From: Bacteroidaceae bacterium HV4-6-C5C
Lineage (GTDB): Bacteria > Bacteroidota > Bacteroidia > Bacteroidales > Bacteroidaceae
DNA length: 64,000 nucleotides
Assembly: GCA_007896885.1 (NCBI GenBank)
Contig: VOIU01000013.1
Coordinates: forward strand, 1-64,000
Direction of reading: 5' to 3'
The stretch's first letter is position 1. Every line of letters begins with the position of its first letter. The translations under genes were made by a program, and so were the position numbers. Below are positions 1 to 9,882 of this stretch, piece by piece. The notes beneath the pieces are model-generated. The model was given only the letters and a program-made list of their open reading frames with translations, made no database searches and was not told the origin of the DNA.

Positions 1-300
1 ATAACAAAACCCAGGCTTGTGAAAGTCTGGGCTTTGCGCATAAAAAAAGAGGATATGTCTGTTTTGACACACCCTCAAGAATTCTACCATCCTAATCTAG
101 CAGATAGTGCTTTCTTCCAAGATTCAAAGTCACGAAATACATTATATTGGAATCCTTTTGTAGAGACAGATACTAATGGTAAGGCGCATCTATCTTTCTA
201 TGTAAATAACGGAGAGACCGGAAGATATATTATCCACTGTGAAGGTCATTCAGATAGTGGAATTATAGGTACTAAAGCGCTGATTATTGATATTCCTTAA
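1..300 (+). CDS. C-terminal fragment of a large secreted/outer-membrane protein
   Basis: The reading frame is open from the first base and stops at 298-300, so only the last 99 residues of a longer gene are present. The visible part contains YWNPFVETDTNGKA followed by alternating hydrophobic residues and a Gly-rich turn. This resembles the final beta-sandwich of long Bacteroidales proteins with macroglobulin-like (MG2) or carboxypeptidase-regulatory-like repeats, often annotated as TonB-plug or surface proteins. There is no internal start worth choosing. The gene ends 431 bases before the PUL begins and is probably not part of it. The family guess rests on a short stretch. Confidence 0.55.
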   Translation: MTKPRLVKVWALRIKKEDMSVLTHPQEFYHPNLADSAFFQDSKSRNTLYWNPFVETDTNGKAHLSFYVNNGETGRYIIHCEGHSDSGIIGTKALIIDIP

Positions 301-731
301 ATAGATAGCTTAATAACGATATATCTTTTGACTAGGATATGTCGTTATTGGCAATTTTGTTCGGATCTCTTTTACACCCGCCCTATATACTTGTTTATTT
401 GATATGAAAAATTGTGATAGTTATCCAATTTTATATTATTGAAAATATATTCCTTGTGATTTATTTAATGTCGTCTTCTTTCCTAATAATATAAAATGAT
501 CAATGAGTAAAAATAATTGTTCAAATCAAATGTAGTTTCCTTAAATGGTTAATATATTGCTTTTAATGACTTAAAATGGTCAATATATGTCTTTTTATGA
601 ATAAATAATAGTATATGATTAACTAAAAAGAACGTTTATTTACAACACTTTTTATTGTTAACGCTTGTGAAATGAAAAACACGTCCCACTTAAATAATAC
701 TATTATTAATCATTAAATTTAATTACAAAAA
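301..731. other. AT-rich intergenic region upstream of the SusCD-side operon
   Basis: No credible gene is visible. The region is strongly AT-rich. It carries an imperfect direct repeat (550-573 and 581-604) and a -7-like box (635-642), annotated separately. About 90 bases of probable 5' leader separate that box from the first start codon at 732. A loose inverted repeat pairs AATAATAGTAT near 604-614 with ATACTATTATT near 697-707. Confidence 0.5.
550..642 (+). promoter_or_regulatory. Candidate HTCS operator (two direct repeats) and promoter of the IPT-SusC-SusD operon
   Basis: Two 24-base blocks 31 bp apart (550-573, 581-604) match at 18 of 24 positions. The second contains GTCTTTTTATGAATA starting at 589. 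Exactly 46 bases after 589 lies TTTATTTA (635-642), a weak version of the Bacteroides -7 box TAnnTTTG. The same GTCTTTT..TGAATA block sits 46 bases before TTTATTTG in front of the DUF4965 gene starting at 22154 (minus strand). The -33 box is poor here, as expected for a promoter needing an activator. Binding by the HTCS at 22400-26395 is inference. Confidence 0.5.
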
Positions 732-2147
732 ATGATCTGTACCATGATGAAAATCAGTGGCAGGCAAATGCTTTGGACTTTGCTTGCCATGCTGGCTCTT
801 TGCTTTGTGAGTTGTAAAGACAGCGAAGATAGTTCGGAAATTCAGCCTTTTGATCCATCTAAACCTATATTAGTTTCAGATTTTACCCCTAAATCAGGAG
901 GAGTAGGTCAGAGATTAGTAATATATGGAAGTAATTTTGGAAATGACCTTTCTAAAGTACATGTCTCTATAGGCGGTAAACAAGCTGTTGTTATCAGTGT
1001 AAAAGGGGAGAGTCTTTATTGTTTAGTTCCTGAAAAAGCCTATAGTGGCGAAATCCAAGTAAAAATAGATTATCAAGACCAGGCATTGACTGCCGATGCA
1101 GGTACGAAATTTGATTATCAGAAAAAAATGGTAGTTTCAACTTTGTGTGGTTACCGTAATGATAGAGATGATCAAGGTTGGCACGATGGGAAATTTTCAG
1201 TATGTACTGGATTTGGAAGTGATGCTATCATGATGTTTGACCCTAAAAACCCTAAGCATCTATATGTTGTATACGATAATTCGGATTATGCAAAATTGAT
1301 AAATTTTGAGGATAGTACCGTTACGACAGCTTTTACTAAAGGTATGGGACAATGGAATAGGATGCGTAGTATTGATTTTACGCTTGATGGAGAATATATG
1401 ATTATCAGTAATGATGCCGGGGATCGCGATGCTGCGGTGTCCATTTTGTCTCGTGCAAGTGGATTTAAAGATCCACAACGATTGACTGAATATAAGCAAT
1501 GCAACGGTGCTTCTATCCATCCCGTTACAGGAGAAATGTATTTTAATAGCTATGAAAAAGGACAATTTTATCGTTTCGATATGAATAAATTCTATTCGGG
1601 ATCCTGGAATGTGAAAGACTACGAAGAGTTGTTCAAGATACAAGATAATGAGTGGGAATTTAAAATAGTCATGCATCCTACAGGCAATTATGCGTATATC
1701 GTAGTTGTTAATCAGCATTATATCTTACGTACCGATTATAATTGGGAACAGAAGAAATTTAACCAGCCTTATGTTATTTGTGGGACGGCAAGACAAAGTG
1801 GTTGGGTAGATGGAGTTGGTACAAATGCTCGTTTAGGAAGACCTTATCAAGGCGTATTTGTACGAAATCCTGATTATGTCGGCAAACCAGATGAATATGA
1901 TTTTTATTTCTGTGAAAAGGATAACCATGATATTAGAAAGTTAACACCCGAAGGAAAAGTGACGACTTTTGCCGGCCGAGGTAGTGAAAGTCTTAATACA
2001 GATAAGTGGGGATATGTTGAAGGTGATTTGCGTAGAGATGCTCGCTTTAGAGATCCGACAGGTCTTGCATATAATGAGGAAGAAAAAGCATTTTATATCA
2101 ACGACAACACCAATCGTCGTATACGTAAAATAGCTTTGGAAAAATAA
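732..2147 (+). CDS. IPT/TIG and NHL-repeat surface lipoprotein, probable glycan-binding protein
   Basis: This 471-residue protein has a lipoprotein leader ending FVSC at Cys28 followed by KDSED, an acidic stretch typical of surface-exported Bacteroides lipoproteins. Residues about 45-130 form an IPT/TIG immunoglobulin-like fold (SDFTPKSGGVGQRLVIYGSNF). The rest is a beta-propeller-like region with NHL-type repeats, for example IRKLTPEGKVTTFAG and AFYINDNTNRRIRKI. It lies 27 bases before susC in the same operon, a position where such proteins act as accessory glycan-binding proteins or peptidoglycan spacers. Start codons at 744 or 747 are equally possible because MMKISG would give a tidier leader. 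No enzymatic motif is seen. Confidence 0.8.
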   Translation: MICTMMKISGRQMLWTLLAMLALCFVSCKDSEDSSEIQPFDPSKPILVSDFTPKSGGVGQRLVIYGSNFGNDLSKVHVSIGGKQAVVISVKGESLYCLVPEKAYSGEIQVKIDYQDQALTADAGTKFDYQKKMVVSTLCGYRNDRDDQGWHDGKFSVCTGFGSDAIMMFDPKNPKHLYVVYDNSDYAKLINFEDSTVTTAFTKGMGQWNRMRSIDFTLDGEYMIISNDAGDRDAAVSILSRASGFKDPQRLTEYKQCNGASIHPVTGEMYFNSYEKGQFYRFDMNKFYSGSWNVKDYEELFKIQDNEWEFKIVMHPTGNYAYIVVVNQHYILRTDYNWEQKKFNQPYVICGTARQSGWVDGVGTNARLGRPYQGVFVRNPDYVGKPDEYDFYFCEKDNHDIRKLTPEGKVTTFAGRGSESLNTDKWGYVEGDLRRDARFRDPTGLAYNEEEKAFYINDNTNRRIRKIALEK

Positions 2148-2174
2148 TCTAATAATAAAAACACACACAGGTAT

Positions 2175-5100
2175 ATGAAGAATTTTCTAATAACATGTAT
2201 CATACTGCTTGGGGTTTCGGTCACTACCCTGGCGCAAGTTGGAACTGTAATAGTAAAAGGTACTGTGACTGATGTAAATAATGAACCTATAATAGGTGCT
2301 AATATCGCAATCAGTGATATGCCCGGTATGGGTGTTATTACAGATGTAAATGGACATTATAGCATTAAGGTAGAACCTTATCGTAAATTGATGTTCTCTT
2401 ACATTGGATATGATAAACAGGAAATATTAGTAAAAGAACAGAGAATAATAAATGTCGTTTTAAAAGAGGCTGCATCCAGTGTCTTGGACGAGGTAGTTGT
2501 TACAGCAACAGGAGCGCAAAAGAAGTTAACTGTGACCGGAGCTGTAACGACGGTTTCTGTTAATGATTTAAAATCAAATCCATCTTCCAGCATCACGAAC
2601 GCTTTGGCTGGAAATGTTGCAGGTATAATGGCCATGCAAACATCTGGTCAGCCTGGTAAGCAATTCTCTGAATTTTGGATTCGTGGTATATCTACCTTTG
2701 GTGCAAAACAAGGAGCATACATCTTGGTCGATGGTTTTGAACGTGATATAAATGAGATTAATATTGAAGATATTGAGTCTTTTTCAGTTTTGAAAGATGC
2801 TTCTGCTACAGCTATTTATGGTTCTAAAGGAGCTAATGGTGTGGTATTGATAACAACAAAACATGGTAAGGCGGGTAAAATCAATATTGATGCAAAAGTG
2901 GAGACAACATACAATACCCGTACTAATACACCGGATTTTGTTGATGGAATTACGTATGCCAATTTATTGAATGAAGCGCGTATGACCCGTAATCAAACGC
3001 CTATTTATCAACCCGATGAATTGGAAATATTGCGTTTGGGTCTTGACCCCGATCTCTATCCTAACGTGGATTGGAAAAACTTGTTATTGAAAGATGGAGC
3101 GATGAGTTATCGCGCGAATTTAAATATAAATGGTGGTGGTAACACGGCACGTTATTTTGTGTCTGCAAGTTATGTGGAAGATCAGGGTATGTATAATACA
3201 GATGAAACATTGCGAAAAGACTATAACACTAATGCCAGTTACAAGCGATGGAATTATCGTATGAATACCGATATTGATATCACAAAAACTACCGTATTAA
3301 AAATAGGGGTATCTGGTTCTCTTTCCAAACGTAATAGTCCGGGTTTGGGAGATGATGATGTATGGCCTGAACTTTTCGGATACTCACCTGTCCGTACTCC
3401 GATAGTCTATTCGGATGGAAAAATACCTGCTATAGGTACTGGTAATAAAACTAATCCTTGGGTTGCGGCTACTCAAACCGGGTATAATGAAAATTGGGTT
3501 AATGCCATTCAAACCAACGTGACGTTGGAACAAAATCTTGATATGCTGACGAAAGGGCTTCGTTTTATCGGACGATTTGGGTATGATACAAATAATAATA
3601 ATAATATAAGACGTTTGAGAGTACCGGATCAATGGCGAGCTGAGCGTAGCCGTGATCCAAATACGGGGGAAATTTTATGGACTCACATTGCGGATCCTCG
3701 TGATATGTATCAAGAAACAAGTTCTGATGGAGATCGCAGAGAATTTTTGGACTTGATGCTAAATTGGGACCGGAGTATTAAAGATCACCATTTTGGAGCT
3801 GCTTTGAAATATACTCAAGATTCGTATGTAAAAACCCAAAATTTGGGTGATGACATCAAGAATGGCATATCTAAACGTAATCAAGCTTTAGCCGGTCGTG
3901 CAACATACAATTGGTTGCTTCGTTATTTCGTTGATTTTAATTTTGGTTACAACGGTTCAGAAAACTTTGCCACTGGTCACCAATTTGGTTTTTTCCCCGC
4001 TTATTCTTTTGCCTGGAACATAGCGGAAGAGTCTATAATAAAAAAGAATTTTAAATGGATCAATATGTTTAAGGTTCGTTTTTCTCATGGTAAGGTTGGT
4101 AATGATAATCTAGGGGATAACCGTTTTCCATTCCTTTACACTATCACCGATAAAATACCCGATCCAAATGATAAAAATAAAACTATAGACAGACCGGGAT
4201 ATAATTGGGGGCAATATGGAAGTACTAATTCGTTTGTTGGATTGTCTTTCTCTTCTGTTGCTTCTCCTTATGTTACTTGGGAGATTGCGACTAAGAATGA
4301 TCTTGGAGTGGACCTATCTCTTTTTAATGAGCGCTTTTTAGCTACTGTTGATTACTTCAACGAAAGGCGTGACGGTATTTATATGGAACGTAAATATTTA
4401 CCATCTATGGTGGGACTGGGATCTAATCCTTCTGCCAATGTTGGAGCTGTGAAATCAAAAGGTTTCGATGGCAATTTTACTTATAAGCAATCGATAGGAA
4501 ATGTTAATCTAACGGTTAGAGGAAATATTACTTATAGCAAGAATGAAGTTCTCGAAAAAGATGAGGAGAACAAAGTCTATAAGTACCAACGCGAAGAAGG
4601 CTATCGTGTGGAACAAAATAAAGGACTGATAGCTCTGGGTTTGTTTAAAGACTATGATGATATTCGCAATAGCCCGACTCAAACTTATGGAACTTATCAA
4701 CCTGGTGATATTAAATATAAAGACGTAAATGGTGACGGCATAGTAGATGATGGAGATAAGGTAGCTATTGGTTCTACTACAAAGCCTAATCTTGTTTATG
4801 GCTTGGGTGCTTCGGGTAGTTGGAAAGGTTTGGATTTGAATATTCATTTTCAGGGTTCTGGCAAGTCTACCTATTTTATTTATGGAAAATGCGTATATGC
4901 ATTTAGTGAAGGAGAATGGGGAGTACCTTTCAAAGGCTTGTTGGAGGATCGCTGGATTTCTGCAGATATTTCGGGTAACCCAGCAACAGAAAATCCCAAT
5001 GCTTCTTATCCTCGGTTGAGTTATGGAGGGAATAACAATAACCAGCAAAATTCAACGTTTTGGTTGCGTAACGGGTCATATCTTCGGTTGAAGACAGTGG

Positions 5101-5291
5101 AAATAGGATATACTATTCCTAAAAGTATAATCAACAAGATACATCTCAATAACGTAAGAATATTCGTAACTGGATCTAATTTATTAACATGGTCTGACTT
5201 TAAATTGTGGGACCCAGAGATTGGAGATCCGCGTGGAGAAAAATATCCGTTAACAAAGTCTCTGACATTGGGAATGAGTGTTAACTTATAA
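2175..5291 (+). CDS. SusC-family TonB-dependent outer-membrane transporter
   Basis: The 1038-residue protein begins with a signal peptide ending near TLAQ. A carboxypeptidase-regulatory-like domain follows (about 25-105, GTVTDVNNEPIIGANI...), then the TonB-box/plug region (DEVVVTATGAQKK, plug to about 230) and a long beta-barrel ending in an aromatic-rich strand (SLTLGMSVNL). Length and order are those of the SusC/RagA family, which imports oligosaccharides through the outer membrane in a pedal-bin complex with SusD. It follows the IPT lipoprotein by 27 bases and precedes SusD by 13. Its substrate is inferred from the enzymes encoded opposite: oligosaccharides of an alpha-mannan-type glycan. 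Confidence 0.95.
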   Translation: MKNFLITCIILLGVSVTTLAQVGTVIVKGTVTDVNNEPIIGANIAISDMPGMGVITDVNGHYSIKVEPYRKLMFSYIGYDKQEILVKEQRIINVVLKEAASSVLDEVVVTATGAQKKLTVTGAVTTVSVNDLKSNPSSSITNALAGNVAGIMAMQTSGQPGKQFSEFWIRGISTFGAKQGAYILVDGFERDINEINIEDIESFSVLKDASATAIYGSKGANGVVLITTKHGKAGKINIDAKVETTYNTRTNTPDFVDGITYANLLNEARMTRNQTPIYQPDELEILRLGLDPDLYPNVDWKNLLLKDGAMSYRANLNINGGGNTARYFVSASYVEDQGMYNTDETLRKDYNTNASYKRWNYRMNTDIDITKTTVLKIGVSGSLSKRNSPGLGDDDVWPELFGYSPVRTPIVYSDGKIPAIGTGNKTNPWVAATQTGYNENWVNAIQTNVTLEQNLDMLTKGLRFIGRFGYDTNNNNNIRRLRVPDQWRAERSRDPNTGEILWTHIADPRDMYQETSSDGDRREFLDLMLNWDRSIKDHHFGAALKYTQDSYVKTQNLGDDIKNGISKRNQALAGRATYNWLLRYFVDFNFGYNGSENFATGHQFGFFPAYSFAWNIAEESIIKKNFKWINMFKVRFSHGKVGNDNLGDNRFPFLYTITDKIPDPNDKNKTIDRPGYNWGQYGSTNSFVGLSFSSVASPYVTWEIATKNDLGVDLSLFNERFLATVDYFNERRDGIYMERKYLPSMVGLGSNPSANVGAVKSKGFDGNFTYKQSIGNVNLTVRGNITYSKNEVLEKDEENKVYKYQREEGYRVEQNKGLIALGLFKDYDDIRNSPTQTYGTYQPGDIKYKDVNGDGIVDDGDKVAIGSTTKPNLVYGLGASGSWKGLDLNIHFQGSGKSTYFIYGKCVYAFSEGEWGVPFKGLLEDRWISADISGNPATENPNASYPRLSYGGNNNNQQNSTFWLRNGSYLRLKTVEIGYTIPKSIINKIHLNNVRIFVTGSNLLTWSDFKLWDPEIGDPRGEKYPLTKSLTLGMSVNL

Positions 5292-5304
5292 AATTGCATT
5301 AAAT

Positions 5305-7359
5305 ATGATAAAAAATATCAGTAAATTATTATTGGCTTTTGCGGGTACGGTAGTAATTTCATCTTGCTCGGATTATCTGGAATCTGATCAATACTTTAAA
5401 GACCGCAGAACTATTGAATCTACATTTGTGAATAAAAAATATTCAGAACAGTGGCTAGTAAATGCCTATACATATTTGAGTAATGAAAATGCCGATGTCT
5501 GCAATAAGGGCTTTACTCCTCATTGCTTTGCTGATGATATGTATTATGGAGATCGTGATGGGAACTATGATTCTAATAACCTAAATGACTTGTCTTACAA
5601 TAAATTTAAGTTAGGGGAGTATACAGAGGATGATAAGTACAACAATAATTGGGCTAGTTGTTATAAAGGTATCCGCCAAGCTTCTATTTTTATCCAGAAT
5701 ATTGATATGAACAAAGAAATGAGCCCAGAAATAATCCGTGAGTACAAAGCTCAGGCTCGTTTTGTGAGGGCATATTACTATTGGATACTTTTACGTAAAT
5801 ATGGTCCGGTTCCTTTACTCCCGGATGAAGGGATTGATTATACTCAGAGCTATGATGATATAGCCATTCCACGTAGTTCTTACGAAGAATGTGCCGATTT
5901 TATTAGTAATGAGATGTTATTAGCTGCAAAGGATCTCCCTTTGACTCCCCGTGATGCGGAAAATGTAGCTCGTCCTACCAGAGGATCAGCTTTGGCCACT
6001 CGCGCAATTGTGCTATTATATGCTGCCAGTCCTTTGATGAATGGAAATACAAGCGATTATGCCAAAAAGCTGGTTGATGATAAAGGAAGACAACTGCTTT
6101 CTCCCGAATATAATGAAGAGAAATGGGCTAAAGCTGCTGCTGCTGCAAGAGACGTGATGGAACTTGGAGTTTATCAGCTCTATGTAGCCCATTTACGGAC
6201 TTCTAACAGTGTTGCTTATCCCGCTACAATTACTCCACCTGCTGATGGGAATTTCTCAGAGAAAAATTGGCCTGAAGGTTGGAAAGATATCGATCCTTTT
6301 GAATCGTATCGTTCAGTATTCAACGGGACATTGAATGCAGCTGAGAACCCGGAATTAATATTTACTCGTGGAGAAAATGTAGGTGGTGAAGGCCTTAATA
6401 CTATGGTTGCTCATCAATTACCTCGTATTGCTTCCGGCTGGAATACCCAAGGAATAACTCAGAAACAATGCGATGCATATTATATGAATGACGGGGCAGA
6501 TTGTCCGGGGAAAGATAAAGAGATTGGGCGTGGTGATGGTTCCAACCGTTTGCAAGGATATACTACACAGGATGATGTTAGTAAAGGACTTTATAAACCA
6601 TTGGGTACAAATGTCTCTTTACAGTATGCTAACCGGGAGCCTCGTTTTTATGCTTCCGTAGCTTTTAACGGTTCTATCTGGCATTTATTGAATGAGAGCC
6701 AGGATAAAAACAGGGAACAGCAGGTGTTTTATTATCGTGGCAATGGTAATGGATATACCAATACTATGTTTTGGCTTCGTTCCGGTATCGGTGTAATGAA
6801 GTTTGTTCATCCGAATGATACTTATGAAGGTGGGAGTATCGATAAAATTGTTCCAAAAGCTGAACCGGCTATTCGTTATGCAGATATCTTACTTATATAT
6901 GCGGAGGCTTTAAATGAGTTGGATAAATCTTATAATATCCCATCATGGGATGGCTCGAAAACCTATTCTATCAGCCGTGATGTAAATGAGATGAAAAAAG
7001 GTATTCAACCTGTACGTATTCGCGCCGGTGTGCCCGATTATTCTTCTAGTGTATACGGTGATAAAAACGAATTCCGGAAGAAACTAAAACGTGAGCGCCA
7101 GATTGAATTGATGGGTGAAGGCAAGCGCTATTACGATTTACGTCGTTGGAAAGATGCGGAAGTTGAGGAGTCATTGCCTATTTATGGTTGTAATCCTTTG
7201 ATGACAGCAGATCAAAAAGACTTATTCCATACTCCGGTGGCAATTTGGGCACTTCCTACCACCTTTGCTCAGAAAATGTGGTTTTGGCCTATTCGACACG
7301 ATGAGCTGAAACATAACAAAAGGCTTACTCAAAACCCAGGATGGACATATTATGATTAA
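5305..7359 (+). CDS. SusD/RagB-family surface glycan-binding lipoprotein
   Basis: I chose the start at 5305 because it gives a clean lipoprotein leader (VVISSC, Cys21, then SDYLES). An upstream in-frame start at 5278 would overlap susC. The mature protein shows the SusD pattern: N-terminal SusD-like helices (KAQARFVRAYYYWILLRKYG) and a C-terminal RagB/SusD block with RYADILLIYAEALNE and RERQIELMGEGKRYYDLRRW. At 684 residues it is at the long end of the family. It caps the SusC channel and binds the incoming glycan at the cell surface. It is co-transcribed with susC and the following lipoprotein. Confidence 0.95.
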   Translation: MIKNISKLLLAFAGTVVISSCSDYLESDQYFKDRRTIESTFVNKKYSEQWLVNAYTYLSNENADVCNKGFTPHCFADDMYYGDRDGNYDSNNLNDLSYNKFKLGEYTEDDKYNNNWASCYKGIRQASIFIQNIDMNKEMSPEIIREYKAQARFVRAYYYWILLRKYGPVPLLPDEGIDYTQSYDDIAIPRSSYEECADFISNEMLLAAKDLPLTPRDAENVARPTRGSALATRAIVLLYAASPLMNGNTSDYAKKLVDDKGRQLLSPEYNEEKWAKAAAAARDVMELGVYQLYVAHLRTSNSVAYPATITPPADGNFSEKNWPEGWKDIDPFESYRSVFNGTLNAAENPELIFTRGENVGGEGLNTMVAHQLPRIASGWNTQGITQKQCDAYYMNDGADCPGKDKEIGRGDGSNRLQGYTTQDDVSKGLYKPLGTNVSLQYANREPRFYASVAFNGSIWHLLNESQDKNREQQVFYYRGNGNGYTNTMFWLRSGIGVMKFVHPNDTYEGGSIDKIVPKAEPAIRYADILLIYAEALNELDKSYNIPSWDGSKTYSISRDVNEMKKGIQPVRIRAGVPDYSSSVYGDKNEFRKKLKRERQIELMGEGKRYYDLRRWKDAEVEESLPIYGCNPLMTADQKDLFHTPVAIWALPTTFAQKMWFWPIRHDELKHNKRLTQNPGWTYYD

Positions 7360-7379
7360 AGAATAATAGAGATTGATAT

Positions 7380-8366
7380 ATGAAAAGAATATATAATTTG
7401 CTAACTATAGTGGCTGCACTAATATTGTGTAGTTCATGCAATGACGAGTGGAAGAACGAACAATACGAACGTTATATTTCCTTTAAAGCACCTATTGATG
7501 CGAAGGGGGTGACTCCAATCTATGTACGTTATAAATCGGATGGAAACGTGGCGTATCAATTACCGCTGATTGTGAGTGGATCAACCACAAATGATCAAAA
7601 TATCACTGTTCATGTAGCAGTAGATCCTGATACTTTGCAAGTCCTTAATTATGAACGCTTTCAAAATCGTACGGATTTGTTTTATAAAGAATTAGATGCT
7701 CAATATTTTACGATACCGGAGACTGTAGATATTAAAGCTGGGGAAAATACCTCTTTACTCAATGTTAACTTCACTTTGAAGAACTTGAACTTGGTAGATA
7801 AGTGGGTGCTTCCCTTGACAATAGTGGATGGTCCGTCTTATGATTATAAGGCTCATCCGCGTAAGAATTATCGTAAAGCATTATTGCGTGTGATGCCTTT
7901 TAATTCATATTCTGGGACCTACAGTAGTACTACTTTGAATATTTATTTAAAGGGATCGGAAAATGATGCCTCTATTGTGCAAAATACAAAACAGGTATAT
8001 GTTTTCGATGAGACTTCGGTATTCTTTTATGCCGGGACGGTTGATGAAGATCGCGCTGATCGAGCTAATTATAAGGTTTATGTTAAGTTTGACCCAAAGT
8101 CGAATAATCTGACCTTTACAGCAGATAATCCGCAGATGGAGTTTCATTTAAATAAAGCTCCCTCATACACTATTGATGAAGATATGGACGCTACTCGCCC
8201 TTATTTATTACATCGCTATGTGACTATCCGTAATATTGACTATAGTTTTGCCGACTATACGTCTATTCCGGGTGCCAAGATAGAATATACAGTGAGAGGT
8301 TCTATGATTCTGGAACGTAAAATTAACACTCAGATACCAGATGAAGATCAGGCTATCGAATGGTAG
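7380..8366 (+). CDS. DUF1735/DUF4973-type surface lipoprotein in SusE position
   Basis: A 328-residue lipoprotein (leader ends LCSSC at Cys20, followed by NDEWKNE, an acidic export-type signal). The N-terminal half resembles DUF1735, a beta-sandwich common directly after SusD genes (ISFKAPIDAKGVTPIYVRY). The C-terminal half resembles DUF4973 (YSGTYSSTTLNIYLKG to YTVRGSMILER). Such proteins are thought to be extra surface glycan-binding proteins, comparable in place but not in sequence to SusE/SusF. It starts 20 bases after susD and is the last gene of the + strand operon; a hairpin follows at 8414-8449. Ligand unknown. Confidence 0.8.
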   Translation: MKRIYNLLTIVAALILCSSCNDEWKNEQYERYISFKAPIDAKGVTPIYVRYKSDGNVAYQLPLIVSGSTTNDQNITVHVAVDPDTLQVLNYERFQNRTDLFYKELDAQYFTIPETVDIKAGENTSLLNVNFTLKNLNLVDKWVLPLTIVDGPSYDYKAHPRKNYRKALLRVMPFNSYSGTYSSTTLNIYLKGSENDASIVQNTKQVYVFDETSVFFYAGTVDEDRADRANYKVYVKFDPKSNNLTFTADNPQMEFHLNKAPSYTIDEDMDATRPYLLHRYVTIRNIDYSFADYTSIPGAKIEYTVRGSMILERKINTQIPDEDQAIEW

Positions 8367-8413
8367 GATATTGATTCTGATGAATCGAAATTGGTAGTTT
8401 TTTTTGATAATTG

Positions 8414-8449
8414 AGAGATGGTGTCTAAAAATGTTATGGCACCATCTCT
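8414..8449 (+). terminator. Probable terminator of the SusCD-side operon
   Basis: AGAGATGGTG (8414-8423) pairs perfectly with CACCATCTCT (8440-8449) around a 16-base loop, 48 bases after the stop of the last operon gene. The run of T after it is weak (TGTATTATATA), so it may end transcription poorly or mainly stabilise the 3' end. Confidence 0.5.
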
Positions 8450-8599
8450 TGTATTATATAGTGACGATTAAATTTCACTAGCATGTTTTCTGTCAATGGG
8501 AGAGGCACATTCTGAGTCTCACTAGCTGCCGATTTACCATTGGATAATAGTAGTATGTGAAAGCTTTTGGTAAGTGGTGAAGTTGCTTGTTGCACTGTA

Positions 8600-8630
8600 G
8601 TAGTCAGACTGTTGTGTACAGTCTGACTAC
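8600..8630. repeat. Perfect 12-bp inverted repeat between convergent genes
   Basis: GTAGTCAGACTG (8600-8611) and its exact complement (8619-8630) flank a 7-base loop, between the convergent ends of the SusCD-side operon and the gene at 8681-9472. It may act as a terminator for the minus-strand gene, but no T-run follows in that direction. The rest of 8367-8680 holds only this and the hairpin at 8414. Confidence 0.5.
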
Positions 8631-8680
8631 AATATTTGATATCTCATTGATGATGAACTTTAGGGTGGGAGTACAGAATG

Positions 8681-9472
8681 TCATTCATGTCCGGCAATCA
8701 ACTTCGGATAGTTTATTTTATCAAATTCTATTTCGTCTCCTTCAGGCTCTTCATCACAGCGCCAATTTATCATATCAAACAGGTGTGCCGTTTCTTTTGC
8801 TACATACAAAGCATACTCTTTGTGCTTACCTCCTTCGCGGATAATGGTAACTTTACGTTTGGCATCTATCATATACAAATCAAGACTCCCGTCAAAAGGC
8901 AAGTTGCCGTACTCCGAGCAGAACTGACCCCGATAATGTGTGGGAGATACTTGATTGAACGAACGAATGAGATAGGGTGTTATTTCCATGCTGTTTGTTA
9001 TAAATAGCGGGTCATTGAACTGGAGTTGATTGTTTCCATCATATAGATACAACTTCCCTTGAAACGAACATAGCGGAATCCATGTTTGGGGACAACCGTG
9101 CAAAGAATGTTTGGACAGTGATTCGGGGTACTTCTTTTTAAGAGGATTGAGTCTTTTGTTAAGGTCTGCAAGTGTTGATGCATCTGGAGAGGTGTATGAC
9201 AGCCAACGTCGGTAAGCTTCTGATTTCCACTCTTTTTTGTCTATGTATATTTTTGTGTTTGTGGTATATTTGCCTTCCTGATGAGTCTTTTTATATAGAA
9301 AAGTTGTGTCATTCTCCACAAAAGGAGTAATGGTAGCACGGTGAATGATGAAACGTTCTGGTATGTCCGACTGGGTGCTAGCATTCCATTTGACAGATGA
9401 GGTTGATTTCCCGGTTTGCGCTGACATGTAGGCAGCGCAAAACAAAAATAAGCATGTTGTTAATGTTTTCAT
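8681..9472 (-). CDS. Secreted protein of unknown function
   Basis: I do not recognise a family. Starting at 9472 gives a 263-residue protein with a good signal peptide (MKTLTTCLFLFCAAYMSAQ, cut after SAQ); the longer open frame adds 20 residues that spoil it. The mature part is polar and mixed alpha/beta in appearance, with several Trp and Tyr residues (YRRWLSYTSPDAS, HGCPQTWIPLCSFQG) and an acidic tail (CDEEPEGDEIEFDKINYP). No catalytic motif or repeat is visible. It stands alone on the minus strand between the two halves of the PUL, separated from the epimerase gene by 690 bases with two hairpins, so it is probably not part of the enzyme operon. Confidence 0.6.
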   Translation of the reverse strand: MKTLTTCLFLFCAAYMSAQTGKSTSSVKWNASTQSDIPERFIIHRATITPFVENDTTFLYKKTHQEGKYTTNTKIYIDKKEWKSEAYRRWLSYTSPDASTLADLNKRLNPLKKKYPESLSKHSLHGCPQTWIPLCSFQGKLYLYDGNNQLQFNDPLFITNSMEITPYLIRSFNQVSPTHYRGQFCSEYGNLPFDGSLDLYMIDAKRKVTIIREGGKHKEYALYVAKETAHLFDMINWRCDEEPEGDEIEFDKINYPKLIAGHE

Positions 9473-9882
9473 AAGAGCTCTATTACTAATGTGGTTATAT
9501 ATAATTAAGTCTATACAATATTTATGTTTCAAATTATCTATAATATTATTGTTTTAAATATTGGTTAATATTTATATTAAATACATCTTGCTATTGTTTG
9601 ATATTTCGTAATTTATTTATAGTCTGTGTTTTGAGAGTTGTATCTCTTAACAAATGTATGAAATATAATATTACATTATTCTTTAATGTATGTATTTATT
9701 TATTGGTTTTTGTTTGTTTTTGATACTTTAAAATAGTGGTGATGGTACTACTCATAATTAGGTTGTATTGACTGCATTCTTTACTTATAGAAGAAGGAGG
9801 AAATAAACTTGGTGTAATACTTGCATTTGGACTTAAAATGTAGTAATTTTAGCATTGTAATCCTGATTTAGGTTGGGGACAT

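Noticed and set aside
1260..1718. 152-codon minus-strand frame inside the IPT/NHL gene
   Set aside because: Fully overlaps a well-supported gene on the other strand and shows no family features.
4509..5048. 179-codon minus-strand frame inside susC
   Set aside because: Shadow of the SusC barrel; rich in Ile and Ser from AT-rich antisense codons, with no leader or motif.
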